From positions 1,054,001-1,118,000 of the forward strand of contig NZ_CP016364.1 of the NCBI RefSeq assembly GCF_001888185.1: a DNA stretch of 64,000 nt. Direction: 5' to 3'. The stretch is from Phaeobacter porticola. Its GTDB lineage: Bacteria > Pseudomonadota > Alphaproteobacteria > Rhodobacterales > Rhodobacteraceae. Positions 18,469-28,325 of this stretch are shown piece by piece. Position numbers and translations under genes: made by a program. Each line of letters opens with the position of its first letter. Position 1 is the stretch's first letter. The notes under the pieces are model-generated. The model had not been told where the DNA came from, made no database searches, and saw only the letters and a list, made by a program, of their open reading frames with translations.

Positions 18469-19502
18469 CCGGTGTAGCTCCGTGCGTAACGGCTGCCGAG
18501 AGAGGTGAGGATCTCATAGCCAATGGTGCCCGCCGCATCCGCCAGCGTGTCCACGGTCTGGCGCTCGTTGAGGATGCTGAGGTGGCTAGGATCGTTGCTG
18601 AGATCAGTCACATCGACAGTGATCAGATCCATTGAAACGCGGCCCGCGACCGGGCAGGGGGTGTCACCTGCGTAGACCTGGACCTGGCCACTGCCAAGTG
18701 CGCGGTGCAACCCGTCGGCATACCCTGCTGCGACGGTGGCGATGCGGCTGGGGCGCTGCGCCGTCCAGCCATTGCCATAGCCTACGGTTTCGCCCGGATC
18801 GAGGCTGCGGATCTGGATTACCGGCAGGTCCAGCTGGGCCACAGGCAGCGCGTCGCCAAAGGGCAGGCCGCCATAGAGGCCGATGCCAGGACGACAGAGA
18901 TCAAAGTGATAGTTGCGCCCCAGCAGCAGGCCCCCGGTTGCGGCGAGGGAGCGCGGCAGATCAAGCCCCTCGGTCAGGTCAAGAAAGTTCTGCAATTGGT
19001 GGGCGTTCATCGGATGATTTGAGGCATCCGAGCAGGCCAGATGCGACATCAGCAGAACCGGCCCCTGACTGAGTGCTATATCGCGCACAGCGGCCCATTC
19101 GGCGGCCTCCATGCCAAGCCGGTTCATGCCGGTATCAAGCTGCACGCCAAAGGGATGGCCCGGCAGGCTCTCAAAATGGCGCAGCATCTGGTCGAGCGAA
19201 TTGAGCATCGGCGTCAGCTGGAAATCGCGCAGCAGTTTCGCATCGCCCTCCATATGGCCGGCAAAGACCGAGATGCCGGGGCCTGGACCGATGGCGCGGC
19301 GCAGCGCCACGCCTTCCTCGGCGATGGCCACAAAGAAATTGCGCGCGCCAGCCTTGGCCAGCGCTTTGCCGACGCGGCCCGCGTCCAGCCCATAGCCATT
19401 GGCCTTGACCACAGCGGCGGTTTCGCAATTGGTCAGCGCATCGAGGTTCCGCCAGTTGGTCACCAGCGCATCCAGATTGAGTGTCAGTCTTGCAGTCGTC
19501 AT
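18465..19502 (-). CDS. alr: Alanine racemase
   Basis: PLP-dependent conversion of L- to D-alanine for peptidoglycan. The 345-residue protein has the PLP-lysine motif [16 protein letters not shown] (Lys about residue 33), the TVGYGNGW loop and the C-terminal catalytic region [13 protein letters not shown]. At 345 residues it is slightly short for the family but complete. It is first in an operon with the MlaE- and MlaF-like genes. Confidence 0.92.
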   Translation of the reverse strand: MTTARLTLNLDALVTNWRNLDALTNCETAAVVKANGYGLDAGRVGKALAKAGARNFFVAIAEEGVALRRAIGPGPGISVFAGHMEGDAKLLRDFQLTPMLNSLDQMLRHFESLPGHPFGVQLDTGMNRLGMEAAEWAAVRDIALSQGPVLLMSHLACSDASNHPMNAHQLQNFLDLTEGLDLPRSLAATGGLLLGRNYHFDLCRPGIGLYGGLPFGDALPVAQLDLPVIQIRSLDPGETVGYGNGWTAQRPSRIATVAAGYADGLHRALGSGQVQVYAGDTPCPVAGRVSMDLITVDVTDLSNDPSHLSILNERQTVDTLADAAGTIGYEILTSLGSRYARSYTG

Positions 19503-19759
19503 GCGCTGTTCATGACATGGGGGACACAGGGGTCAAGGGGGAAACCGCACCGCAGGCCGTCGCGTCGAGCGATGCGCGGATCTTTGGCAGGGTATCGCAG
19601 GGGGGGCACGAGGATATGAGGCTCTGTCCCCTCGGCTGCGCCTCACCCCAAGGATATCTGGAAAAAGATAAAGAGAGGGAGCAGGCAGATTGCGGGGACC
19701 TGGCCCAATTGGAGCGCGACATATTTTGTGTCGCAGCTCCGTAGGTAAGGCACGCAGTC

Positions 19760-21280
19760 TTAGTAGTCGGGAGTGTGGTCCTGCTGCCAGGCTTTGGCGA
19801 GGTTACCAAAACGGGTAAACTGCGCCTCAAACGACAGTTCCACGGTGCCAATGGGGCCGTGACGCTGCTTGCCGACGATGACCTCGGCCTTGGCGTGCAG
19901 ACGTTCCATGGCCTGCTTCCATTCTTCCATCTTGTCCAGTTCGTGATCGCCGGGTTTTTCGCGTTCCTTGTAATATTCTTCGCGGAACACGAACATCACC
20001 ACATCAGCATCCTGTTCGATCGAGCCTGATTCCCGCAGATCCGACAGCTGTGGGCGTTTGTCTTCACGGTTCTCCACCTGACGCGACAGCTGTGACAGGG
20101 CTACGACCGGGATTTGCAACTCCTTGGCGATGGCCTTCATACCCATCGAGATTTCCGCGATTTCATTGACCCGGTTTTCGGCCATGCCCCGGCAGAGCTG
20201 CAGGTAGTCGATGACCAAGAGGTCAAGCCCATGGGTTCGTTTCAGGCGGCGCGCACGGGCCGCCAGCTGCGAAATCGGCAGGGCAGGCGTGTCGTCAATG
20301 AATAGCGGGCAGCTTTCCAGATCCTTGGCGGCCTGCACAAAGCGGCGGAATTCTTCCTCGGTCATGTCACCCTGACGGATTTTATGCGAAGAAATCTCTG
20401 AGGCTTCGGCCAGAATACGCCCCGCCAGCTGCTCTGCCGACATCTCCAGTGAGAAAAAGCCAACGACGCCGCCATCTACCGCGCCTTCGGTTCCATCCGG
20501 TTTCTGGCCGCGTTTGTAGGCTTTGGCGACGTTGAAGGCGATATTGGTCGCGAGCGAGGTTTTCCCCATCGAGGGACGTCCCGCCAGGATCAGAAGGTCC
20601 GACGGGTGCAGGCCGCCCAGCTGTTTGTCGAGATCGGCCAGTCCGGTGGAGATCCCCGCCATGCCGCCGCCGCGTTGGTAGGCCTCATTGGTGACATTGA
20701 CCGCTTCGGTGACCGCCTTGAGGAAGGATTTGAAACCGCTTTCGGTCTGACCTTGTTCGGCCAGCTTATATAGCGACTGTTCCGCCTCGACGATCTGCTC
20801 CTTGGGTTCGGAGGCGACATCGACGCGGCGCGCCTTATCCGCGATACTGCGCCCCAGTGCAATCAGCTCGCGCCGGATCGCAAGGTCATAGATCATCTGC
20901 GCATAGTCGCGCACCGCAAAGGCCGAGATGGATGCGCCCGCCAGTTTTGCCAGATAGGCCGGGCCGCCCAACTCCTTCAGGCCCTCGTCATCCTCCATAA
21001 AGGCCTTCAGCGTCACCGGCGAGGCCAGCGCATTTTTGGAAATCCGCGCGGCGGCAATTTCGTAGATGCGGGCATGAACCGGGTCGTAGAAATGCGCCGA
21101 TGTGATGATCGATGCGATGCGATCATAAACGTCGTTGTTGGTCAGGATCGCGCCCAGCAGCTGCTGTTCAGCCTCAACGGAGTGCGGCAGGATGCTGGCG
21201 TCGTCGCCCGTCGCCTCGCCATTGGCAGCAGGCTCCGGGGCGGCGGGCAGATTGGGATCAAAAGGCGTAATATCGTTCAT
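19760..21280 (-). CDS. dnaB: Replicative DNA helicase DnaB
   Basis: Hexameric 5'-3' helicase of the replication fork. The 506-residue protein has the N-terminal DnaB domain (about residues 28-130, with LPHSVEAEQQLLGAIL) and the RecA-like domain. That domain carries Walker A AGRPSMGKTSLATNIAFN (about 231-248), Walker B LLVIDYLQL, and the QLSRQVENR and DLRESGSIEQDADVV motifs. No intein is present. The length is normal for alphaproteobacteria. Confidence 0.95.
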   Translation of the reverse strand: MNDITPFDPNLPAAPEPAANGEATGDDASILPHSVEAEQQLLGAILTNNDVYDRIASIITSAHFYDPVHARIYEIAAARISKNALASPVTLKAFMEDDEGLKELGGPAYLAKLAGASISAFAVRDYAQMIYDLAIRRELIALGRSIADKARRVDVASEPKEQIVEAEQSLYKLAEQGQTESGFKSFLKAVTEAVNVTNEAYQRGGGMAGISTGLADLDKQLGGLHPSDLLILAGRPSMGKTSLATNIAFNVAKAYKRGQKPDGTEGAVDGGVVGFFSLEMSAEQLAGRILAEASEISSHKIRQGDMTEEEFRRFVQAAKDLESCPLFIDDTPALPISQLAARARRLKRTHGLDLLVIDYLQLCRGMAENRVNEIAEISMGMKAIAKELQIPVVALSQLSRQVENREDKRPQLSDLRESGSIEQDADVVMFVFREEYYKEREKPGDHELDKMEEWKQAMERLHAKAEVIVGKQRHGPIGTVELSFEAQFTRFGNLAKAWQQDHTPDY

Positions 21281-21583
21281 CGCTGCTCTCGTCTGCGGCC
21301 GACGTTATGTGGCCCGCGTGATTTGGCCTGTGTATACCGGCGGGGCGCTCGGTCTGGCTATCTGGAAAACTCTGAGGATAAGCTGTGAACAGCCTGTGGA
21401 TATCCGCAGGCTGACCTGTGTGTCGTTTTTGCAGAAGCCCGGTTGAGGTCTGGGTAGTCTATATGATGGGGTGCATTCTGGGAAGCTGTCTATATCTGCG
21501 CTGGTGCGCGTGCCCCCGAGACGATTCGGGGCGGCCCAGTCCACAGGTCGCCCCAGATAAGATGCGCGTCACATAGAAGGTGA
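21281..21583. other. pyrE-dnaB intergenic region
   Basis: 303 bp between the pyrE end and the dnaB start, both on the minus strand, so it should hold the dnaB promoter. The notable element is the palindrome at 21391-21412. No small gene is supported. Confidence 0.5.
21391..21412. repeat. 22-bp near-perfect palindrome
   Basis: AGCCTG at 21391-21396 and CAGGCT at 21407-21412 surround a central GGATATCC; only one position pair mismatches. It lies about 110 bp upstream of dnaB. It may be a protein-binding site or a hairpin; the TGTGGATA inside resembles part of a DnaA box. Confidence 0.35.
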
Positions 21584-22264
21584 TCAGGCGGATTTATGCG
21601 CCTCTTGCCAGGCGCGCGGATCTTTCAGGAAGCGCTCCACCTCATCCAGCGTTTCCTCGCTGAAGCTCTTTTGCGCCTTGGCTTCGGCCAGAACATCCCA
21701 CCAGGTGCAGAGATAATGCAGCTCAACACCGTGGTCGCCGAGGCGCTGGGTGGTTTCGGGGAAGATGTCGTAATAGAAAATCACCGCAGTATGGCCGCAG
21801 CTGGCGCCGGTCTCGCGGATCGCATCGACAAAGGACAGTTTGGAGCCACCATCGGTGGTCATGTCTTCCACCAGCAGCACGCGCTGGTCTTCGGTCATGA
21901 CCCCTTCGATGCGGGCATTGCGGCCATAACCCTTGGGTTTCTTGCGCACATAGGTCATCGGCAGCGCCATGCGCTCTGCCACCAACGCGCCAAAGGGGAT
22001 GCCTGCCGTTTCACCGCCTGCAATATTGTCAAACGCCTCAAAACCGGCATTGCGCATCACCGTGACGGTGAGGAAATCCATCAGCGTCGTGCGGATCCGC
22101 GGAAAAGAGATCAGCTTGCGGCAGTCAATATAGCTGGGCGAGGGCAGGCCGGAGGCCAGCGTATACGGCGTATCGGTGTTGAAATTCACCGCGCCGATTT
22201 CCAACAGCATGCGGGCAGAGAGGCGGGCAATTTCTTCAGATGAGGGGTAGGAGGAGGGGATCAT
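21584..22264 (-). CDS. pyrE: Orotate phosphoribosyltransferase
   Basis: Converts orotate plus PRPP to orotidine 5'-phosphate in pyrimidine synthesis. The 226-residue protein has the PRPP-binding motif [16 protein letters not shown] (about residues 122-137) and a typical [20 protein letters not shown] loop. pyrC lies 71 bp upstream on the same strand, so the two probably form one pyrimidine transcript. Confidence 0.93.
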   Translation of the reverse strand: MIPSSYPSSEEIARLSARMLLEIGAVNFNTDTPYTLASGLPSPSYIDCRKLISFPRIRTTLMDFLTVTVMRNAGFEAFDNIAGGETAGIPFGALVAERMALPMTYVRKKPKGYGRNARIEGVMTEDQRVLLVEDMTTDGGSKLSFVDAIRETGASCGHTAVIFYYDIFPETTQRLGDHGVELHYLCTWWDVLAEAKAQKSFSEETLDEVERFLKDPRAWQEAHKSA

Positions 22265-22335
22265 TCTATCATCCTTTTGGTCGGCGCGAGACGCCGGTGG
22301 CAGAAGCCTCCGGCGGGGTATTTGGGGTCAGAAGA

Positions 22336-23376
22336 TCAGGCGACCTTCCAGAACACATCAAAACCGGGATCGAAGACGGTAACCAGGCCTTCCTCGGTGC
22401 TGATCTGGTCGGGGAAGATGACCGGGCTGTCCTGTTTTTCCAGCGTCAGGCGCGCGCTGTTCACCGGCAGGCGGTAGAAGGCTGGCCCATTCTCGGATGC
22501 AAAACCTGCCAGCTTGTCCAGCGCGCTGTCTTCCTCAAACACATGCGCCAGCAGCGGCATGGTGTTGGGGGCGGTGAAACAGCCGGCACAGCCGCAAGCG
22601 CTGAGTTTGTTCGGGTCGGTGTGCGGGGCCGAATCCGTCCCAAGGAAGAACCGTTTGTCGCCGGAGGTTGCAGCGGCGCGCAGGGCCAAACGGTGCTCTT
22701 CGCGCTTGGCCACCGGCAGGCAATAATAATGCGGTTTGATACCGCCAACCAGAAGATGGTTACGGTTGATGATCAGGTGGTGCGTAGTGATCGTGGCCCC
22801 CAGATCGCTGTCCTGACTGGTCACATAATCGGCCGCGTTCCTGGTGGTGATATGTTCCATCACCACACGCAAGCCGGGAGTTGCCTTGCGGATCGGATCC
22901 AGCACCCGGTCGATGAACACCGCTTCGCGATCGAAGATGTCGATGTCACTATCGGTGACTTCGCCATGGGTGCACAGCGGCAGGCCGATGTCGGCCATGG
23001 TCTCCAGCACGCCGCGCACCTTGTCGAAATCACTGACGCCAGAGGCGGAATTGGTGGTGGCCCCGGCCGGGTAGAGTTTCACGGCCTTAATCAACCCGCT
23101 GGCGTGGGCCGCTGCCACATCTGCCGGATCTGTGTCCTCGGTCAGGTAGAGCGTCATCAGCGGCTCAAACGTCATATCATCTGGCAGGGCGGCCAGAATA
23201 CGGTCGCGGTAGGCGGCGGCCTGATCGCCTGTCACCACCGGCGGTACCAGATTCGGCATGATGATGGCGCGGGCAAAGTCGCGGGCAGTTTCAGGCAGAA
23301 CGGCCTTCAGCATTGCGCCGTCGCGCAGATGCAGATGCCAGTCATCGGGGCGGGGGATGGTCAGCTGAACGGTCAT
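22336..23376 (-). CDS. pyrC: Dihydroorotase (class II type)
   Basis: Zinc amidohydrolase that cyclises carbamoyl-aspartate to dihydroorotate. The 346-residue protein has the metal-binding [10 protein letters not shown] (about residues 11-20), the carboxylated-lysine motif [16 protein letters not shown] (about 95-110), the HGEV and HITTRNA metal ligands, and GTDSAPH. Length and motifs match E. coli PyrC. The ATG at 23376 is used because the conserved region begins 11 residues later. Confidence 0.93.
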   Translation of the reverse strand: MTVQLTIPRPDDWHLHLRDGAMLKAVLPETARDFARAIIMPNLVPPVVTGDQAAAYRDRILAALPDDMTFEPLMTLYLTEDTDPADVAAAHASGLIKAVKLYPAGATTNSASGVSDFDKVRGVLETMADIGLPLCTHGEVTDSDIDIFDREAVFIDRVLDPIRKATPGLRVVMEHITTRNAADYVTSQDSDLGATITTHHLIINRNHLLVGGIKPHYYCLPVAKREEHRLALRAAATSGDKRFFLGTDSAPHTDPNKLSACGCAGCFTAPNTMPLLAHVFEEDSALDKLAGFASENGPAFYRLPVNSARLTLEKQDSPVIFPDQISTEEGLVTVFDPGFDVFWKVA

Positions 23377-23489
23377 GGCGCTCGCGTAGCACATGGCACC
23401 GGTCAGGGGAAGCGACCGGATGCGCTCGTGATAGATCCGCTAGACACTCGACCCAAGGACCGGGACGTGGTGGGCAAAGCCGACGGGGT

Positions 23490-24449
23490 TTAGAATTCTG
23501 GCGGCAGTTTTACATGGCCCTCTTCGGCGCTTTTCTGCAGTTCCTGCCAGCGGCGGCGGAAGCGGGGCGCGCGCAGCCTGCTTGCAACATTTCGGCACAG
23601 CAGCGCCACCAGATAGAGCCGATCATCCTGATCAAGCCGCGCCAACAGTCTACGTAGGTAGGGGCCATTGTTGCGGCGCGCGCGGTAGAGCTGGAAAAAC
23701 CGCCGTTCTGTCAGCTTGTCTGTGCCTGCCAGAGCGATGATATTATAGAGGATTTCCATCTCGATCAGCCGGGTCTGCACGGTGCTGCCAAGATTGGGGG
23801 TACGTAGGCGGGTGACGTTCTTGCGCGCAAACAGGGCCGCATGCATCGAATCCAGCCGCTCGCTGGGATCATAGATCACAAAGCCCTGCTTGGCCGCATC
23901 CATCATGTCGGGGGCAAATCCGTAGCGGTCGGAGAAGTTGAGACGGCGCATTTCCGTAAACCGGTCGTCCCAGTCCGTGAGGCGGGGATCCAGTGTCGCC
24001 TGAGGCTGGATAGCCACGACGGTAGAGCCGGGAGCCGCCACAGAGAATGCCGCAGCAGCATAGCCACAGGGACCTGCGCCGTAAAAGACAACTTTGTCGA
24101 ATTCATCAAAGAAGCCGTCATCAATGAGTTGGTCGAAAAACCCATAAATCCGTTCATTGCGAAACCAGGTGTCGCCGTTGGAGATGATGCACAAATGCGA
24201 CCAGCCGAGGTTCTTAACCAGATCAAAGCCCAAAGGCTGCGCCAGGTCAGACAGGTTGTGAATGCCTTGAATCGTTTCGAAACTGACCAGCAAGGTATTG
24301 CCCTGATCGATAAAGCTGGCGAAATGACGATTGCCCAGCGGTTGATACATGCCGTTTTCTTCGGCAAGTGCTGCCATACGAGCCTGCCACTGTACGGGTT
24401 TCAGCCCGGACAGGTCTTCGTCCAGCGTATCCATCGTGTCCTGCTGCAT
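23490..24449 (-). CDS. Conserved Rhodobacteraceae protein with hydrolase-like motif, function unknown
   Basis: A 319-residue protein. The middle contains VVFYGAGPCGYAAAAFS and VVAIQPQATLDP, which resembles the nucleophile elbow and following strand of alpha/beta hydrolases, but with Cys at the usual Ser position. The C-terminal third is Arg- and Leu-rich and helical. Homologues in related genomes are often labelled PAPS reductase, as I recall, but no PP-loop or reductase Cys motif is visible here, so I do not use that name. An internal ATG five codons downstream is an alternative start. Confidence 0.6.
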   Translation of the reverse strand: MQQDTMDTLDEDLSGLKPVQWQARMAALAEENGMYQPLGNRHFASFIDQGNTLLVSFETIQGIHNLSDLAQPLGFDLVKNLGWSHLCIISNGDTWFRNERIYGFFDQLIDDGFFDEFDKVVFYGAGPCGYAAAAFSVAAPGSTVVAIQPQATLDPRLTDWDDRFTEMRRLNFSDRYGFAPDMMDAAKQGFVIYDPSERLDSMHAALFARKNVTRLRTPNLGSTVQTRLIEMEILYNIIALAGTDKLTERRFFQLYRARRNNGPYLRRLLARLDQDDRLYLVALLCRNVASRLRAPRFRRRWQELQKSAEEGHVKLPPEF

Positions 24450-24652
24450 CGCATCATCCTCTCGTCCCGCCTTTGGGGTGGCGGGTTTCTTTGATCAGTA
24501 TCTAGGGACGAAATATGGCTAAAGTTGGAAATTGTAAGGCCGGTTTGTCGGCCAAGCGGCCTGTGCCGCAGTTGCGATCCGCGGCGTAAGACTGACCGAA
24601 TACAGCCCCATTAACACATTCTCATGTCAGGAGAGGTGTCAGGCCAATACCC

Positions 24653-25732
24653 TCAGTCTGCGGTGTCGTTGGGCCTGCTGATGGCGTCACGTGTGCCGTG
24701 TCGCCCCAGAGTGGCAAACCCGGTAAGGGTGCGGGCGGTCACCGGGCTGATCAGCCGCGATGGCGGGGTCATCAGCAGGCGCGAGAACAGCGTGCGATAG
24801 GCGTCTTGCTGCATCAATGTTCGAAAATGACTATGACGCCAGTCCACGGAGTGTTGATGCTGCCGTGCCAGTTTGACGTCCTCGCGCAGCAGATCAGAGA
24901 TGGCCACACGCGCAGGACGATACCGGGCAATGCTGTCATCCTCATCGGTGTTGAAATTCCGCTCGACCCAATAATCCATGCCCAGCTCGGTTTGCCGGTT
25001 GATCCGGCCGCGATCCGCCTTCAGCACGTAACTCTCCATCGCGCCAAGGGGGTAGTGATTCAGCTGCACAAGATCAAAATTGGGCTGACCGTAATTGGAA
25101 TAGACCCGCTGTGTCTTAAAACTCTGATCCAATTCTCGCCCCGCACCATCGAACCAGCGAAACGGATCTACGGCACCAGTGTCTTGCGGGTTGCGGGGGC
25201 GGTGCACGCCAAGTTTGCGATAGGTGCCATCGTTGCGATAAAGCGTCTTAAACATCGCAGCACGCCAGGGCCAGTGAATGACTTGTGGGGCGCAGCGGGT
25301 GAACTGCTCTGTCACCGGCTGATCCTGATACCGAACAGTTTCACTATTGCCAAACAGCCGCCAGGTGAGGGTGATTGCATCCGCATCGGGCAGGGCGGCG
25401 TGCAGATCCGTCAATTTGCCGTCACCGACATGAATGTTCACAAACTCATCGACGTCCAGCGTCATGACCCAGTCCGCCTTGCGCACAAGGCGATGTTTGT
25501 CAGCCTTCTTCAGGCCAGTGAACTGGATACCTGCCTTGTCATAGGGACCATCGTTGCGCAGGTGGGTGATATGGCCCAATTCGTCCAGCCGGTCCAGCAT
25601 CCGGTCGCTGCCGTCTTGGCAATCGTTCGACAGGATCAGAATATCGGTAAAGCCAACAGCTTTGTGATGGGCGATCCACTCCAACAGGAATGCGCCCTCA
25701 TTCTTTACACATGTCACGGCCACTGTGCGCAT
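24653..25732 (-). CDS. Glycosyltransferase family 2-like protein
   Basis: A 359-residue soluble protein of the Glyco_tranf_2_4 type. It begins with TVAVTCVKNEGAFLLEWIAHH, the NE-containing donor-binding start, and has ADWVMTLDVDEFVNI, whose DVDEF serves as the DxD metal site at about residues 106-110. The LVQLNHYPLGAMESYVLK region is typical of this subfamily in Rhodobacteraceae surface-polysaccharide loci. The ATG at 25732 has a GGAGACACC ribosome-binding site; the 51 extra upstream codons are not supported. The substrate is unknown. Confidence 0.82.
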   Translation of the reverse strand: MRTVAVTCVKNEGAFLLEWIAHHKAVGFTDILILSNDCQDGSDRMLDRLDELGHITHLRNDGPYDKAGIQFTGLKKADKHRLVRKADWVMTLDVDEFVNIHVGDGKLTDLHAALPDADAITLTWRLFGNSETVRYQDQPVTEQFTRCAPQVIHWPWRAAMFKTLYRNDGTYRKLGVHRPRNPQDTGAVDPFRWFDGAGRELDQSFKTQRVYSNYGQPNFDLVQLNHYPLGAMESYVLKADRGRINRQTELGMDYWVERNFNTDEDDSIARYRPARVAISDLLREDVKLARQHQHSVDWRHSHFRTLMQQDAYRTLFSRLLMTPPSRLISPVTARTLTGFATLGRHGTRDAISRPNDTAD

Positions 25733-25943
25733 GGTGTCTCCTGCCGGGTCGGTGCCGCTCCCGCGCAGGGGCGGATGGCGTGCAGAAGACATCGCATTGC
25801 TGCACCGGGCGGTCAATGTTGCATCGGGACCGGTGCCCGCGTTGTCCACCGCGTGTGGCCTATTGGACCAAAGTGGCATGGGCAAACGCTTGACCCGCTA
25901 GGGGTGGACATGGCCTGTTGGGTGCGAAGCGAAAGGGTGCCAG

Positions 25944-26918
25944 ATGTCGCAGGCCACAGAGATTATCCAGCCGAACAGCTCAACGAACCCGACTTTGAGC
26001 GGGGGCAGGGGGGTGCCGGACTCTATTGATACTGTCGAAACGCTGCTTGCAGATGCGGGCTATGTCGCGGACCGGGGGGTGGCGACGGTGGTGTTCTTGT
26101 CGCTGCGCCTTGGCCGCCCGCTGTTTCTGGAGGGCGAGGCCGGGGTGGGCAAGACCGAGATCGCCAAGACGCTTGCCGCCGCATTGGGCCGTCGCTTGAT
26201 CCGGTTGCAATGTTATGAGGGGCTGGATGCTTCCAGCGCGGTCTATGAATGGAATTTTGCCGCCCAGATGATGGCCATTCGCACGGCTGAGGCCGCAGGG
26301 GCCGGATCGGATCGCGCAGGGCTTCAGGCAGAGCTCTTTAGCGATGACTATCTCATCCGCCGCCCGCTGCTGGAGGCGATGCAACCGGATCCGGCAGGCG
26401 CTCCGGTGCTGCTGATCGACGAGCTTGACCGCACCGATGAGCCTTTCGAGGCTTTCCTGCTAGAGGCGCTCAGCGATTTTCAGGTCACCATCCCCGAACT
26501 CGGCACCATCAAGGCGCCGGAACCACCCATCGTGATCCTCACCTCTAACCGCACCCGCGAGGTGCATGACGCGCTGAAACGGCGCTGTCTCTATCATTGG
26601 GTGGATTACCCGGATTTCGACCGCGAGATGGAGATCCTGACCGCCCGCGCGCCCGGTCTGGCGCCGCGTCTGTCGCGGGAGGTCGTGGCCTTTGTGCAGG
26701 CTTTGCGCACCGAGGATCTCTTCAAACATCCCGGCATTGCCGAGACAATTGATTGGGCCAATTGCCTCTTGGCGCTGGATGTCATTGATCTGTCGCCAGA
26801 GGTGATTGCCGAGACATTGGGGGCAATCCTGAAATATCAGGATGATATCAGCCGCCTGCATGGCTCCGAGGCGAAGCGCATTCTCGATCAGGCCCGTGCC
26901 ACGCTGGGTCCGGCGTGA
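25944..26918 (+). CDS. MoxR-family AAA+ ATPase (CoxD-like)
   Basis: A 324-residue AAA+ ATPase with Walker A EGEAGVGKTEIAKTLA (about residues 58-73), Walker B APVLLIDELDRTDEPFEAFLLEAL and the sensor VILTSNRTREVHDALKRRCLYHW. This matches the MoxR/CoxD group, which remodels metalloenzymes or other protein complexes together with a VWA partner. The partner gene follows after 18 bp. It is divergent from the glycosyltransferase gene. Confidence 0.88.
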   Translation: MSQATEIIQPNSSTNPTLSGGRGVPDSIDTVETLLADAGYVADRGVATVVFLSLRLGRPLFLEGEAGVGKTEIAKTLAAALGRRLIRLQCYEGLDASSAVYEWNFAAQMMAIRTAEAAGAGSDRAGLQAELFSDDYLIRRPLLEAMQPDPAGAPVLLIDELDRTDEPFEAFLLEALSDFQVTIPELGTIKAPEPPIVILTSNRTREVHDALKRRCLYHWVDYPDFDREMEILTARAPGLAPRLSREVVAFVQALRTEDLFKHPGIAETIDWANCLLALDVIDLSPEVIAETLGAILKYQDDISRLHGSEAKRILDQARATLGPA

Positions 26919-26936
26919 TGTCGGCGCGACGCGATC

Positions 26937-28205
26937 ATGCCTGAATACGCGCCCCTGCCGCTGCCGGATCAGCCCCGGCTGGCGCAGAATGTTACCCATT
27001 TTGCGCGGGCTTTGCGCCGCGCTGGGCTGCCCATCGGTCCGGGGCGTGTGATCGACGCGGTCGAGGCTGTGGCCGCAGCAGGCTTTACCTCGCGGCGCGA
27101 TTTCTACTGGACGCTGCAAGCCTGCTTTGTCTCTAAACCCGAACACCGTCAGGTCTTTGCACAGATCTTTCGTCTCTATTGGCGGGATCCGCGTTTTCTG
27201 GAGCATATGATGGCGGCGATGCTGCCCGCGATCCGCGGCACGCAGGAGGAAAAAGCCGCAAAGCCCGCCCAGAAACGCGCCGCCGAGGCGCTCTTGGATG
27301 GTGCCGAGGCGCCGGATCGCCCCGACCAGCCGGAGGGGGAGGAACCGCCGGAGCAGCTGGAATTAAGCGCCGAACTCACCATGTCGCGCGAGGAACGGCT
27401 GCGGCAGCTGGATTTTGAGCAGATGAGCACCGCCGAGGTGGCCGAGGCCAAGCGGATGCTGGCCAAGATGCAGCTGCCCATCCGCCCGATCCAGTCCCGC
27501 CGACTGATGGCGTCACCGACAGGTCCCCGCATCGATTGGCGACGCACCATGGGGCAGGCTGCGCGTCAGGGCGGCGAGATCACAACCCTTGCACGCGCCC
27601 AACGCCGGTTGCGCTGGCCCAATCTTGTCGTGATCTGCGATATCTCCGGCTCAATGAGCCAATATTCCCGTCTGATCCTGCATTTCCTGCATGCGGTCGC
27701 CAACCGCAAGGGGCCGGGCTGGGCGCGGGTGCATGGCTTTACCTTCGGCACACGGCTCACCAATATCACCCGCCATCTGGCGCAGCGCGATGTGGATGCC
27801 GCCCTTGCTGCCGCCGGGGCAGAGGCGCAGGACTGGGAGGGCGGCACAAGGATCGGTGCCTGCCTGCATGATTTCAACCGTGACTGGTCGCGCCGCGTCA
27901 TGGGGCAGGGCGCCGTGGTTCTGCTGATCACCGACGGGCTGGACCGCGACGACAGCGATCAGCTCAGCGCCGAAATGCAGCGGCTGCATCTGTCTGCGCG
28001 TCGCCTGATCTGGCTGAACCCGTTGCTGCGCTTTGACGGGTTCGCCCCTAAGGCACGCGGCATCCGCGCCATGCTGCCCCATGTGGACAGCTTTCGCGCC
28101 GGCCATTCCATCGCGGCTCTGGAAGATCTCGCAGATGTGCTGGCTCTGGGCGCTGATACAGGCGAAAAACAGCGGCTGATGCAGATGTTATCAGCGGCAG
28201 GCTAG
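26937..28205 (+). CDS. VWA domain protein, CoxE family
   Basis: A 422-residue protein. The N-terminal helical part ends in an acidic, Pro-rich linker (about 105-140). The C-terminal half is a von Willebrand A domain with the MIDAS motif VVICDISGSMSQYS (DxSxS), a Thr-containing loop GGTRIGACL and VLLITDGLDRDD. CoxE-type proteins act with MoxR ATPases; in carbon monoxide dehydrogenase maturation the pair inserts the metal centre. No cox structural genes are present here, so the client is unknown. Confidence 0.87.
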   Translation: MPEYAPLPLPDQPRLAQNVTHFARALRRAGLPIGPGRVIDAVEAVAAAGFTSRRDFYWTLQACFVSKPEHRQVFAQIFRLYWRDPRFLEHMMAAMLPAIRGTQEEKAAKPAQKRAAEALLDGAEAPDRPDQPEGEEPPEQLELSAELTMSREERLRQLDFEQMSTAEVAEAKRMLAKMQLPIRPIQSRRLMASPTGPRIDWRRTMGQAARQGGEITTLARAQRRLRWPNLVVICDISGSMSQYSRLILHFLHAVANRKGPGWARVHGFTFGTRLTNITRHLAQRDVDAALAAAGAEAQDWEGGTRIGACLHDFNRDWSRRVMGQGAVVLLITDGLDRDDSDQLSAEMQRLHLSARRLIWLNPLLRFDGFAPKARGIRAMLPHVDSFRAGHSIAALEDLADVLALGADTGEKQRLMQMLSAAG

Positions 28206-28325
28206 ACACGGGCCAGGCTGTTTATCGGCAGGCTTTGGCCGAAAATGCTGATCACAAGCAACTTTATTGCGCCCTTGCGGGTTATCTCCTTAGGCTTTGC
28301 ACCGCACAGCGAAAGGAATGCCAAC

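Noticed and set aside
22240-23493. 417-codon plus-strand open frame opposite pyrC
   Set aside because: Antisense shadow of a clear dihydroorotase gene; no ribosome-binding site or family resemblance.
24698-26029. 443-codon plus-strand open frame opposite the glycosyltransferase
   Set aside because: Shadow frame created by high GC; it runs through a divergent promoter and into the MoxR start.
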